This document shows, one piece after another, positions 56,107 to 62,067 of a stretch of 62,067 nt of DNA. Numbering within the stretch: position 1 is the stretch's first letter; each line of letters opens with the position of its first letter. Origin of the DNA: an uncultured Bacteroidia bacterium (GTDB lineage Bacteria; Bacteroidota; Bacteroidia; Bacteroidales; UBA932); NCBI GenBank assembly GCA_902768985.1, contig CACXNA010000011.1:1-62067 (forward strand). Reading direction: 5' to 3'. Made by a program: the position numbers and the translations under genes. The notes under the pieces are model-generated. The model worked only from the letters and a program-made list of their open reading frames with translations, was not told the DNA's origin and ran no database searches.

Positions 56107-56547
56107 ATGTTAACTGAAATTCTTGTCCCCATCTTCGTCTGCGTGATCCTTCCCGTCGCGATCGTTTCCATCGTCGGCCGCACCAAGCAGAACGAAATCA
56201 ACCGCAAGTCCGAGATCATGATCAAGGCCATCGAGAACGGCCAGCAGATCGATCCGGAGCTGTTCAAGGCCGCCGAGCCTGCGCCGAAGGCCCCCAAGAC
56301 CCTCAAGCAGGAGCTTGTCGAGAAGCTGACCGGCGGCTGCGTGGTCACGCTGATGGGCGTCGCCTTCCTGACGCTGTACTGCATCGACCGCTTCGTGCCC
56401 GGTGCCCACATCATGTTCGGCAGCTGGCTGCCCGTCGCCGGCGGCGTGATGCTGGCGGTCGGCATCGGCCTGCTGGTTTCCTACTTCGCCAGCAAGAGCA
56501 TCCTGGCGGACGAAATCAAAGCCGAAGAAGAAGCGCTGAAGAAGTAG
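56107..56547 (+). CDS. DUF6249-type membrane protein
   Basis: A 146-residue protein with three hydrophobic segments: one at the N-terminus (about 4-24), then two near 85-100 and 110-130. Between them lies a cytoplasmic, lysine/glutamate-rich linker (RKSEIMIKAIENGQQIDPELF). Proteins of this plan (DUF6249) commonly sit beside ECF sigma factors in Bacteroidetes. Three bases separate it from the sigma gene. A role in sensing or in sequestering the sigma factor is inferred from position. Confidence 0.78.
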   Translation: MLTEILVPIFVCVILPVAIVSIVGRTKQNEINRKSEIMIKAIENGQQIDPELFKAAEPAPKAPKTLKQELVEKLTGGCVVTLMGVAFLTLYCIDRFVPGAHIMFGSWLPVAGGVMLAVGIGLLVSYFASKSILADEIKAEEEALKK

Positions 56548-56550
56548 TCC

Positions 56551-57036
56551 ATGACCCGGGAGCGGTTCATCGACCTCGTCAGAGCAGAGCAGGAGCCCCT
56601 ACGGCGGTTCCTGCTCGGGCTGTGTTGCGGCGACGACGTCCTGGCGGACGACATCGCGCAGGATGCGCTGGTCCGCGCCTACGTGGCCTCCGGCAACTTC
56701 CTCGGGCTGAGCAAATTCAGCACCTGGCTCTTCCGCATCGCCTACAACTGCTATATCGACCATTGCCGCAAACCCGGGCGCGAGCACGCCGCGCTGGAGA
56801 GCCGCGAAGCGCTTGCCGTCCCGTCCGGCGATGCCTCTGACAGCCGCTTCCGCTACCAGCAGCTCTACCAGGCGCTGGAGCGCATCCCGGAGAAGGAGAA
56901 GGTCGCCATCGTCCTCTTCTACTTCGAGGACAAGAGCATCAAAGAGATATCGGCCATCCTGGACATGCCGGCCGGTACCGTCAAATACCACTTATCATCC
57001 GGCAGGGGACACCTTAAACAATATATCCAATTATGA
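56551..57036 (+). CDS. ECF RNA polymerase sigma factor
   Basis: A 161-residue sigma-70 family protein with only regions 2 and 4. Region 2: LADDIAQDALVRAYVASGNF and KFSTWLFRIAYNCYIDH; region 4: EKEKVAIVLFYFEDKSIKEI and AGTVKYHLSSGRGHLK with the helix-turn-helix. It would direct RNA polymerase to ECF-type promoters such as the one at 56015. It overlaps the next gene by four bases (ATGA). Confidence 0.93.
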   Translation: MTRERFIDLVRAEQEPLRRFLLGLCCGDDVLADDIAQDALVRAYVASGNFLGLSKFSTWLFRIAYNCYIDHCRKPGREHAALESREALAVPSGDASDSRFRYQQLYQALERIPEKEKVAIVLFYFEDKSIKEISAILDMPAGTVKYHLSSGRGHLKQYIQL

Positions 57037-57407
57037 GCGAGCTCGAACAATATCTCAAAGACCATAAACCCGTGGTGAAGGACGATCCGACCTTCCTGCT
57101 GGAGGCGCAGCGCCGCATGGATGCCGTTTCGGGCATCAAGGGCGAAGTAGACCGCCAGCGCCGCCACGGCCGCCGGGCGCTGATCATCGCGCTCTGCGCG
57201 GGCCTGTTTCTCGGCGTAGCCGTGAGCGCCATCGCCTTCTTCTACCCGGTCAACCCCGAATCCGTGGGGCAGGGCATCCTGGACAGCCTGCGTCTCTTCC
57301 TGCAGAGCTACAAGGAGTACCTGCTGCTGCCCACCGCCCTGATCGCCATCGCCCTGGCGCTCGTCCTTTTCAGAAACAAAAGAGGCTCCGCATGGGGAGC
57401 CTTGTAG
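57033..57407 (+). CDS. Small two-helix membrane protein, putative anti-sigma or sensor
   Basis: A 124-residue protein. The N-terminal 45 residues are charged and soluble (SELEQYLKDHKPVVKDDPTFLLEAQRRMDAV), then two membrane helices (about 50-70 and 98-116) with a short loop. Co-translation with the sigma gene and the cytoplasmic N-terminal helix make it a candidate anti-sigma factor. No zinc-binding anti-sigma motif (HxxxCxxC) is present, so this is inference from arrangement. Confidence 0.7.
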   Translation: MSELEQYLKDHKPVVKDDPTFLLEAQRRMDAVSGIKGEVDRQRRHGRRALIIALCAGLFLGVAVSAIAFFYPVNPESVGQGILDSLRLFLQSYKEYLLLPTALIAIALALVLFRNKRGSAWGAL

Positions 57408-57428
57408 TATTATAACTCTTAATTAACA

Positions 57429-58379
57429 ATGAAAAAACTATTTCTTGCATGCCTGTTTGCCTGCTGCACGCTCATGTGCGCGGCACAGCTCAGACCTGAA
57501 GACAACACCGTGGCGATCGTCGCCTACTGGCAACCCGGTGACCAGTTGGTCCTGAAGAGCGGGATTACGCGCTCGAAGGTCAACCCGGACGGCACCAGCG
57601 AGGTGACTGCCCAGGCCCTGCAAACCATCACGCTCAGAGTGCTCGAAGAGACCGAGAAAACCTACATCGTCCGGATCTCGTATTCCGATATCCTCAATTC
57701 CGGTACGGAAGGGAACATCGTCAACGAGCTGGCCGCCGCCATCTCGGGGAACATCACGTACGACATCGAGACCGACCAGCTCGGCGTGGTGCAGCGGCTC
57801 GCCAATCCCGATGAGACGCTGAAGGCGATGCGCGACAAGGTCCCGGCGCTGGTGGACGGCGTCCTGGCGAAATACGACAAGAAAACCATCGCAGAGCAGG
57901 GTGTCGACCGCGACGACATCGTCGCCCGCTTCAGCGGCATCTTCGACGACGTGTCCTTCATCTCTGAAAATTACAACAAGTACCTGCTGCCGCTGTTCCG
58001 CTACCACGGCCACCGCTTCACCCTCGACCACGAGTACGTGGATGACATGAATTACTACGATGTCCTGGACCTGGGCACCCTTGATCTGGACACGACCTAT
58101 TATTTCGATTCTGAGGATACTGACAAGTACTACACCTATGTCGGATCCCTCGCCGTCGCCGATAAGGAGCAGATGAAGCCCTATGCCGAAGCGCTGGATG
58201 CGGACGACCTGGAGCTGACTTTTGAGGAGGTTTCCTCCCTGAAGATCGACCTGAACACCGGTTGGCCCAACGACCTGTACAACAAACGCACCGTCCACAT
58301 GTTCGACCCGGAAACGGGCGAAAAGATGGACCTCGTCTGGGAGACCGGCGTCACCGACCGCCGGAATATCGGGAAATAA
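57429..58379 (+). CDS. Secreted protein of unknown function
   Basis: A 316-residue protein with a signal peptide (cut near CAAQ, about residue 20). The mature chain is acidic with mixed alpha/beta character (LRVLEETEKTYIVRISYSDIL, ITYDIETDQLGVVQRLANPDE). No lipobox or membrane helix. It follows the putative anti-sigma gene by 21 bp and may be part of the ECF operon; it could be the envelope component that this sigma factor controls. Family not recognised. Confidence 0.65.
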   Translation: MKKLFLACLFACCTLMCAAQLRPEDNTVAIVAYWQPGDQLVLKSGITRSKVNPDGTSEVTAQALQTITLRVLEETEKTYIVRISYSDILNSGTEGNIVNELAAAISGNITYDIETDQLGVVQRLANPDETLKAMRDKVPALVDGVLAKYDKKTIAEQGVDRDDIVARFSGIFDDVSFISENYNKYLLPLFRYHGHRFTLDHEYVDDMNYYDVLDLGTLDLDTTYYFDSEDTDKYYTYVGSLAVADKEQMKPYAEALDADDLELTFEEVSSLKIDLNTGWPNDLYNKRTVHMFDPETGEKMDLVWETGVTDRRNIGK

Positions 58380-58394
58380 CTTTCCAGGAGAGAA

Positions 58395-59657
58395 TCACTC
58401 CGCCTCGGCGACGAAGGCCGTGATGAGGCGGAAGACGGGCTCGTAGCTCTCGAAGCGGATGGTCTTCATGTTGTCCGCCGGTGTGTGGTAGTAGGGGAAG
58501 GCGGAGCCGTCCTCATTCTCCAGGAAGATACAGGGCACGCCGCGGACAGCGAAAGGATAGTGGTCGCTGTTCGCGGCGAGCTCGCCTCGGTTGAGCCGCT
58601 CGAAGAGCTGCCGCTCCGCGTTGATCTTTTCGAATCGGGCGAACTGCGCCAGGCCGGTGTCGCTGACCTCGCAGTACTGGACGGGGTTGTCGTCGCCGAT
58701 CATGTCGATATTGAAGAGATACTTGATCTGCGTGAGCGGAACGATCGGATGCTCAGCGAAATAGGTCGAGCCGCGCAGGTTCGCGTCCTCGCCCGAGAAG
58801 GCCACGAAGTACATGTCGTACTCGGGCTTGTTCTGCGCGTAGTACGCGGCCAGCGTGACGATGGCGGCCGTGCCGGAGGCGTTGTCGTTGGCGCCGGGGT
58901 AGTAGACCCGGCGGCCGAGGTTGCCGAGGTGGTCGTAGTGCGCCGTGAAAACGTAGCAGCTGTCGTGCCTGCGGCCTTCCACCTTGGCGATGACGTTGAA
59001 GAGGCCGTAATCCTTCAGGAAGGCGTTATCCACGTTCAATTTGACCCGTTTCACGCCCTCGATGGCCTCGGGCGTCACCCAGACGATGGGCTTGTCCACG
59101 ACCTTCTCGCCGTAGGCCTTATAGAACTTGATCGGCGCCGGCCAGGTGAAGAGCAGGCCGGCGTTGGGGAGCTCGCCCGCCTTCTGCAGGCGGGAGAAAA
59201 CCTCGCGGTGCTTGTAGGTGAACCAGAAGTCACAGCAAACCAGGCAGTTGGCATTCTCCGGCTTAGCGAGGTCCGCATAGATCCTGTCGGCGTCGAAGTG
59301 CAGCGTATCCACGTAATAGACGGGGAATTCGCCCTTCACACCGGGGGAGTATTCGCGCATGGAGAAGTCCACGCCCGCACGGAGCTTCTTCCCGTCCGCC
59401 CACATGTCCATCGCGCCGCTGAAGGTATTGATGTCGATGGAGAACGGCTGGAGCGTGACTTCGTCCGCACCCACCTTCTGAAACTCGCGCTGGAGATACT
59501 TCCCGGCCTTGTTGGCCCCGCCGCGGGCGTAGCCGCGCCCCTGGTATTTCGCGGAGCTGAGTTCTTTGACGATCCGCTTGAACTGCGGCAGGTCCTGCGC
59601 CGGCAGCTGCAAACTCACCAGCGCCAGCACCCCCATGATCAGATATCTTCCTTTCAT
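58395..59657 (-). CDS. Secreted M28 family zinc aminopeptidase
   Basis: A 420-residue secreted peptidase (signal peptide to LPAQ, about residue 21). M28 metal site: VFTAHYDHLG (His and the following Asp of HxD), PGANDNASGTAAIV (bridging aspartate), FVAFSGEDANLRGSTYF (catalytic glutamate pair), FNIDMIGDD and HTPADNMKTIRF (last histidine). A PA-like insert precedes it (about 110-200). It would remove N-terminal residues from peptides outside the inner membrane. The ATG at 59657 gives the signal peptide. Confidence 0.92.
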   Translation of the reverse strand: MKGRYLIMGVLALVSLQLPAQDLPQFKRIVKELSSAKYQGRGYARGGANKAGKYLQREFQKVGADEVTLQPFSIDINTFSGAMDMWADGKKLRAGVDFSMREYSPGVKGEFPVYYVDTLHFDADRIYADLAKPENANCLVCCDFWFTYKHREVFSRLQKAGELPNAGLLFTWPAPIKFYKAYGEKVVDKPIVWVTPEAIEGVKRVKLNVDNAFLKDYGLFNVIAKVEGRRHDSCYVFTAHYDHLGNLGRRVYYPGANDNASGTAAIVTLAAYYAQNKPEYDMYFVAFSGEDANLRGSTYFAEHPIVPLTQIKYLFNIDMIGDDNPVQYCEVSDTGLAQFARFEKINAERQLFERLNRGELAANSDHYPFAVRGVPCIFLENEDGSAFPYYHTPADNMKTIRFESYEPVFRLITAFVAEAE

Positions 59658-59729
59658 GCTTGTAAAGGTACGAAAAATAGACACAAATGGCGTCACGCTG
59701 TTCCTGGCGTTCCGCAAACGATACGGCTA

Positions 59730-60227
59730 TTAAAGGCCAGGATGCAGCTTTCTGGCAATCTTGAAGCTGGCTTTGAGCGATTTAATGTCGCTCTTCGAGA
59801 CACTCGTATCCTGAATGTCGAGATACTTTCCAAACAGCCCTTTACGGAGTATGGCTGCGACCGTGCTTCCGTCCCGGCAGGTGAACTCCATTTGCGCGCC
59901 TGCCTGCTCGGAGAATAGGTCGATCAGCGCATCCAGCTTGTCCATCACCTCATCCGCGCTGGCGCCGAAGTACAGCATGGTGCCGTCTGACGAGCTGAAT
60001 GACGTGGTGGATTCCAGTATCTCCAGGCTGAAGGAAACCATTACATGGCTGGCGACGAGGTAAAAGTATGTATTACCGTCAGCTTCCTTGACTTGATATA
60101 GCGTGATCTCGTTGTTGTTGGTTTCAACCGAGGCTATCTCCATGCAGTCCCGGGGCTTGATGTCCCGCTGGGCATAGGAGCAGATGACCATGCACGCCAA
60201 GGCGATAGAAACAAATAATTTCTTCAT
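59730..60227 (-). CDS. Small secreted protein of unknown function
   Basis: A 165-residue protein with a signal peptide (MKKLFVSIALACMVICSYAQ). Mature features: a beta-rich front (NNEITLYQVKEADGNTYFYLV), a helix (SADEVMDKLDALIDLFSEQAG) and a basic C-terminal helix. The plan resembles small bacterial pieces related to DUF-type periplasmic sensors, but no family is assigned. Two -7 boxes lie upstream. Confidence 0.65.
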   Translation of the reverse strand: MKKLFVSIALACMVICSYAQRDIKPRDCMEIASVETNNNEITLYQVKEADGNTYFYLVASHVMVSFSLEILESTTSFSSSDGTMLYFGASADEVMDKLDALIDLFSEQAGAQMEFTCRDGSTVAAILRKGLFGKYLDIQDTSVSKSDIKSLKASFKIARKLHPGL

Positions 60228-60291
60228 GATAATAAGTAGTTTATTCCACAATCAGGCGGTTGAAACGATTGGTTATTGTCGTTAGTCTTTG

Positions 60292-60342
60292 CAAAGATAA
60301 TTTTTTTTCGAAAATGAAAACCGGAAAACAAATGCAAAGATA
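60292..60342 (-). promoter_or_regulatory. Two -7 boxes upstream of the 59730 gene
   Basis: Minus-strand TATCTTTG occurs at 60299-60292 and again at 60342-60335, 43 bp apart and in nearly the same context (TGCAAAGATA in plus sense). The first is 65 bp from the ATG at 60227. Confidence 0.55.
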
Positions 60343-60392
60343 GTATTTTAAAAAACCGGCTGTGCATCGTCATTTTACGGCTGTAGGAAAAG

Positions 60393-60423
60393 AAAAAACG
60401 TCCACGATGTGGACGTTTTTTTG
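60393..60423 (-). terminator. Terminator of the 60440 gene
   Basis: A perfect 13-bp stem AAAAAACGTCCAC / GTGGACGTTTTTT around loop GAT, 17 bp beyond the stop codon of the minus-strand lipoprotein gene. Confidence 0.9.
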
Positions 60424-60439
60424 TGTCGTGAAGCGGATC

Positions 60440-61330
60440 TTACCGCGCGTATTCCAATTCTACGGAGTAATCCGTGGTCAAGCGCAGCACCGGGCTGGTA
60501 TCTCCGATCATATGTTTCTCGAAAGAAGCGAGGGGAGTGCCCGGCGTGTAGCTGAACTCGTATCTGGCGCTTGCCGGAGAGGAGGTGATGCGCGAGGGCA
60601 GGTTCTTGCTCAGGCAGTCAATCCCTTCATAGTCGAAGATGATGCCTCTGTCCGGGATGACCAGGTACACGAAGCCATGCAGCGGGTTGACGGCCGTGCT
60701 GTATTCGTAGTTGTACTGAAACTCTTCGGTCTTGTCCCCTTCGTGCTTCGTCCGCGTGGTGCTGACGACGTTGCCGTCCTGCCAGGTGTAGGTGCGGGTA
60801 ATATTCTTGCTGATCTCCTCCTCGCCGGGGAAGTGGCTCCAGGTCTCTTCTTCGATGCGCTTCAACAGGCCGTCTTCCCAGGTGTAGATGAGGGTCTGGG
60901 TAGAAACCAGCACTCCGTCATGATTCTTTATCGATCCTTCGCAGCGGGCAAGCAGTCCTTCGGCGTCGTAGGACAGGGTCCGGCTGAAATCCGAGTCGCT
61001 GTCGCAGATGATGCGGAAGACACGGCCGTATTCATCATAGTTGAAGGAGTAGAAACGGTCATAATTGTGGTCCTTCATGCTTTCAAGACGGTCACCTTCC
61101 CAGGTGAACTCGTGCGCCAGGTGGCGGGGGTTGTCCTTTTTCACCACGACTGTCCATTCTTTCGTGACGGGATTCAGCGTTTCCGTCTTGAAGGAAGTGG
61201 TCTCGTAGATGTTCGTGATCTTCTGATTGGGGAGCGTACTGGGATAAAGTTTCCTGCCTTCCTTGTCGCAGGCAGCGAACACAAGCACTGCCAGGGCCAG
61301 AGAGATGGCAGTAATTCTTCTGTAATTCAT
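60440..61330 (-). CDS. Lipoprotein with YD/RHS-like beta repeats
   Basis: A 296-residue lipoprotein (LVFAAC, lipidated C21). The mature part has repeated strand units of the kind seen in RHS/YD-repeat and DUF4595-like proteins: YSFNYDEYGRVFRIICDSD, RTLSYDAEGLLARCEG, LIYTWEDGLLKRIEEE and YTWQDGNVVSTTRT. Such chains form wrapped beta-sheets. Located at the outer membrane by its lipid anchor. Its function is unknown. Confidence 0.75.
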   Translation of the reverse strand: MNYRRITAISLALAVLVFAACDKEGRKLYPSTLPNQKITNIYETTSFKTETLNPVTKEWTVVVKKDNPRHLAHEFTWEGDRLESMKDHNYDRFYSFNYDEYGRVFRIICDSDSDFSRTLSYDAEGLLARCEGSIKNHDGVLVSTQTLIYTWEDGLLKRIEEETWSHFPGEEEISKNITRTYTWQDGNVVSTTRTKHEGDKTEEFQYNYEYSTAVNPLHGFVYLVIPDRGIIFDYEGIDCLSKNLPSRITSSPASARYEFSYTPGTPLASFEKHMIGDTSPVLRLTTDYSVELEYAR

Positions 61331-61374
61331 AGGATAGACGTTTGAAATATAACTGTATTATACTAATGGGGCTG

Positions 61375-61382
61375 CAAAGTTA
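61375..61382 (-). promoter_or_regulatory. -7 box for the 60440 lipoprotein
   Basis: TAACTTTG on the minus strand, 44 bp upstream of the ATG at 61330. Confidence 0.6.
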
Positions 61383-61444
61383 CAAAAAATAAGTGATACA
61401 GTCGTTTGATGAATAAAATGAATTCTTTGTATCTTTACGGCGGT

Positions 61445-61753
61445 ATGACCGCGATGTGTCTGTCCTGAAAGAGCGTTTCGCCTTGAGCGATGTCTTCGAT
61501 TTCCGCTTCGAGCAGGAGCGCAGTCGCAAACCGGACCGGGAAATGGACGACGTCCCAGCGTCGCTATGGCGAATTCCTCCACGGCGTCCTGGATGCCGAA
61601 GGTGGCGCGCTCTGGCACTGCTCCCAGGGCAAGGACCGCTGCGGATGGGGGTCGGCGTTCGTCCTGGCCGCGTTGGGCGCCAGCCGCGAGCTCTTCTACG
61701 GGACGTCTATCGCAAAAGAAGCGGTCCGGCAGAGTAAACGGCGTCTGCTATAG
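61445..61753 (+). pseudogene. Decayed protein-tyrosine phosphatase (Y_phosphatase3 type)
   Basis: Two parts of a tyrosine phosphatase lie in different frames. The first (61445-61555) reads SVLKERFALSDVFDFRFEQE, the N-terminal strand and R-E-R region. The second (about 61556-61753) reads YGEFLHGVLDAEGGALWHCS then QGKDRCGWGSAFVLAALGAS, the catalytic HCxxGKDR loop with cysteine and arginine kept. The roughly 100 residues that should lie between are missing and the frame shifts at the junction near 61555. A TATCTTTA box at 61430 may be its old promoter. The end overlaps the P1 peptidase tail by 47 bp. Confidence 0.75.
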
Positions 61754-62067
61754 CCTCTTCCACCAAGCTGGCCGAAAGGGCGCCCACGGCATTCAGGTTG
61801 GCCGGAACTTTTTCTTCATCAGGTCCGACGGAGATGGCATAAACGGTGTCTCCATCGGCCGTTGTAAAGGCGGGACTTATACTTCTTGCAAGGCCGGCCG
61901 ATGCCATCTGGGAGAGGTGCTTGAGCTGGGCAGGGGTGAAGTCCCCGTTGGTGAATAGGGCAACAAGTGTGGTATTGGTGGTGCCGGAGGGGGTGCTGAT
62001 AAACAGATTCTCTTCGGCCGTTTGCAGCAGCGTCGTGTAAGAATCGGCCTCGTCGGATTGCATTCCT
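61707..62067 (-). CDS. P1 family (DmpA/NylC-like) peptidase, C-terminal part
   Basis: Only the last 118 or so residues are in the window; the gene continues beyond 62067. The sequence SGTTNTTLVALFTNG is the autocleavage/nucleophile region of P1 (S58) peptidases, and HLSQMASAGLARSISPAFTT with DGDTVYAISVG matches the family C-terminus. Asn-Thr at the cleavage site resembles NylC-type members, whose nucleophile is threonine. These enzymes are amidohydrolases or aminopeptidases. No signal peptide can be judged. Confidence 0.85.
   Translation of the reverse strand, partial: GMQSDEADSYTTLLQTAEENLFISTPSGTTNTTLVALFTNGDFTPAQLKHLSQMASAGLARSISPAFTTADGDTVYAISVGPDEEKVPANLNAVGALSASLVEEAIADAVYSAGPLLLR

Noticed and set aside
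57383-57402. Terminator at the end of the putative anti-sigma gene
   Set aside because: AGGCTCC/GGAGCCT forms a short stem, but it lies inside the coding region and has no T tract, so read-through into the 57429 gene is plausible.

Overview
This window is a gene-dense, GC-rich stretch of chromosome from a member of the Bacteroidales, most likely an uncultured gut or rumen lineage. The evidence is the recurrent -7 promoter box TAnnTTTG typical of the phylum, genes with no Shine-Dalgarno dependence, a Rho with a long disordered insert, TonB-plug and TonB-C-terminal lipoproteins, a GGGtGRT protein, an ECF sigma/DUF6249-type operon and a lone dnaA. Placement below the order is a guess. I see no CRISPR array, prophage, intact insertion sequence or rRNA operon.

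Layout. 1-399: non-coding, with two small tandem repeats. 400-5600: mnmE, a NifU-like/GGGtGRT pair, a C_GCAxxG_C_C redox protein and enolase. 5600-10400: a pyrimidine-salvage block (nucleoside kinase, phosphoribosyltransferase-like protein, cytosine permease, uracil phosphoribosyltransferase). 10400-22620: housekeeping genes (rho, lptD, a cell-wall amidase, dnaA, rpe, birA, ftsH, cdsA, psd). 22640-27900: a HAD phosphatase, a TonB-plug lipoprotein, tRNA-Cys, adenine deaminase and two envelope proteins. 27900-38300: a lipoprotein peptide deformylase, an alcohol dehydrogenase/epimerase operon, a CPBP protease with fRMsr, a SASS-family symporter, a glycosyltransferase, ettA and cstA. 38390-47030: a TonB-C lipoprotein, an arginase-fold protein, then a same-strand run with the glycine cleavage genes gcvT-gcvH-gcvPA-gcvPB, an M15-like protein, nnrD and a secreted hydrolase. 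47030-55300: trmO, an M23 peptidase, a HerA-like ATPase, nudC and a polar amino-acid ABC importer of unusual architecture. 55350-62067: an ECF sigma operon, secreted proteins, an M28 peptidase, a decayed tyrosine phosphatase and the end of a P1-family peptidase.

The genes mostly serve central functions: tRNA modification, glycolysis, nucleobase salvage, phospholipid synthesis (cdsA-psd), outer-membrane assembly, one-carbon metabolism and envelope maintenance. The most unusual points are in the ABC importer (an ATPase with a C-terminal GHKL/RsbW-like tail, and a binding protein whose two lobes are in swapped order and fused to a permease), the deformylase carrying a lipoprotein signal, the split glycine decarboxylase, the ECF-type promoter with a hairpin at the transcript start, and a set of REP-like palindromes placed between genes.
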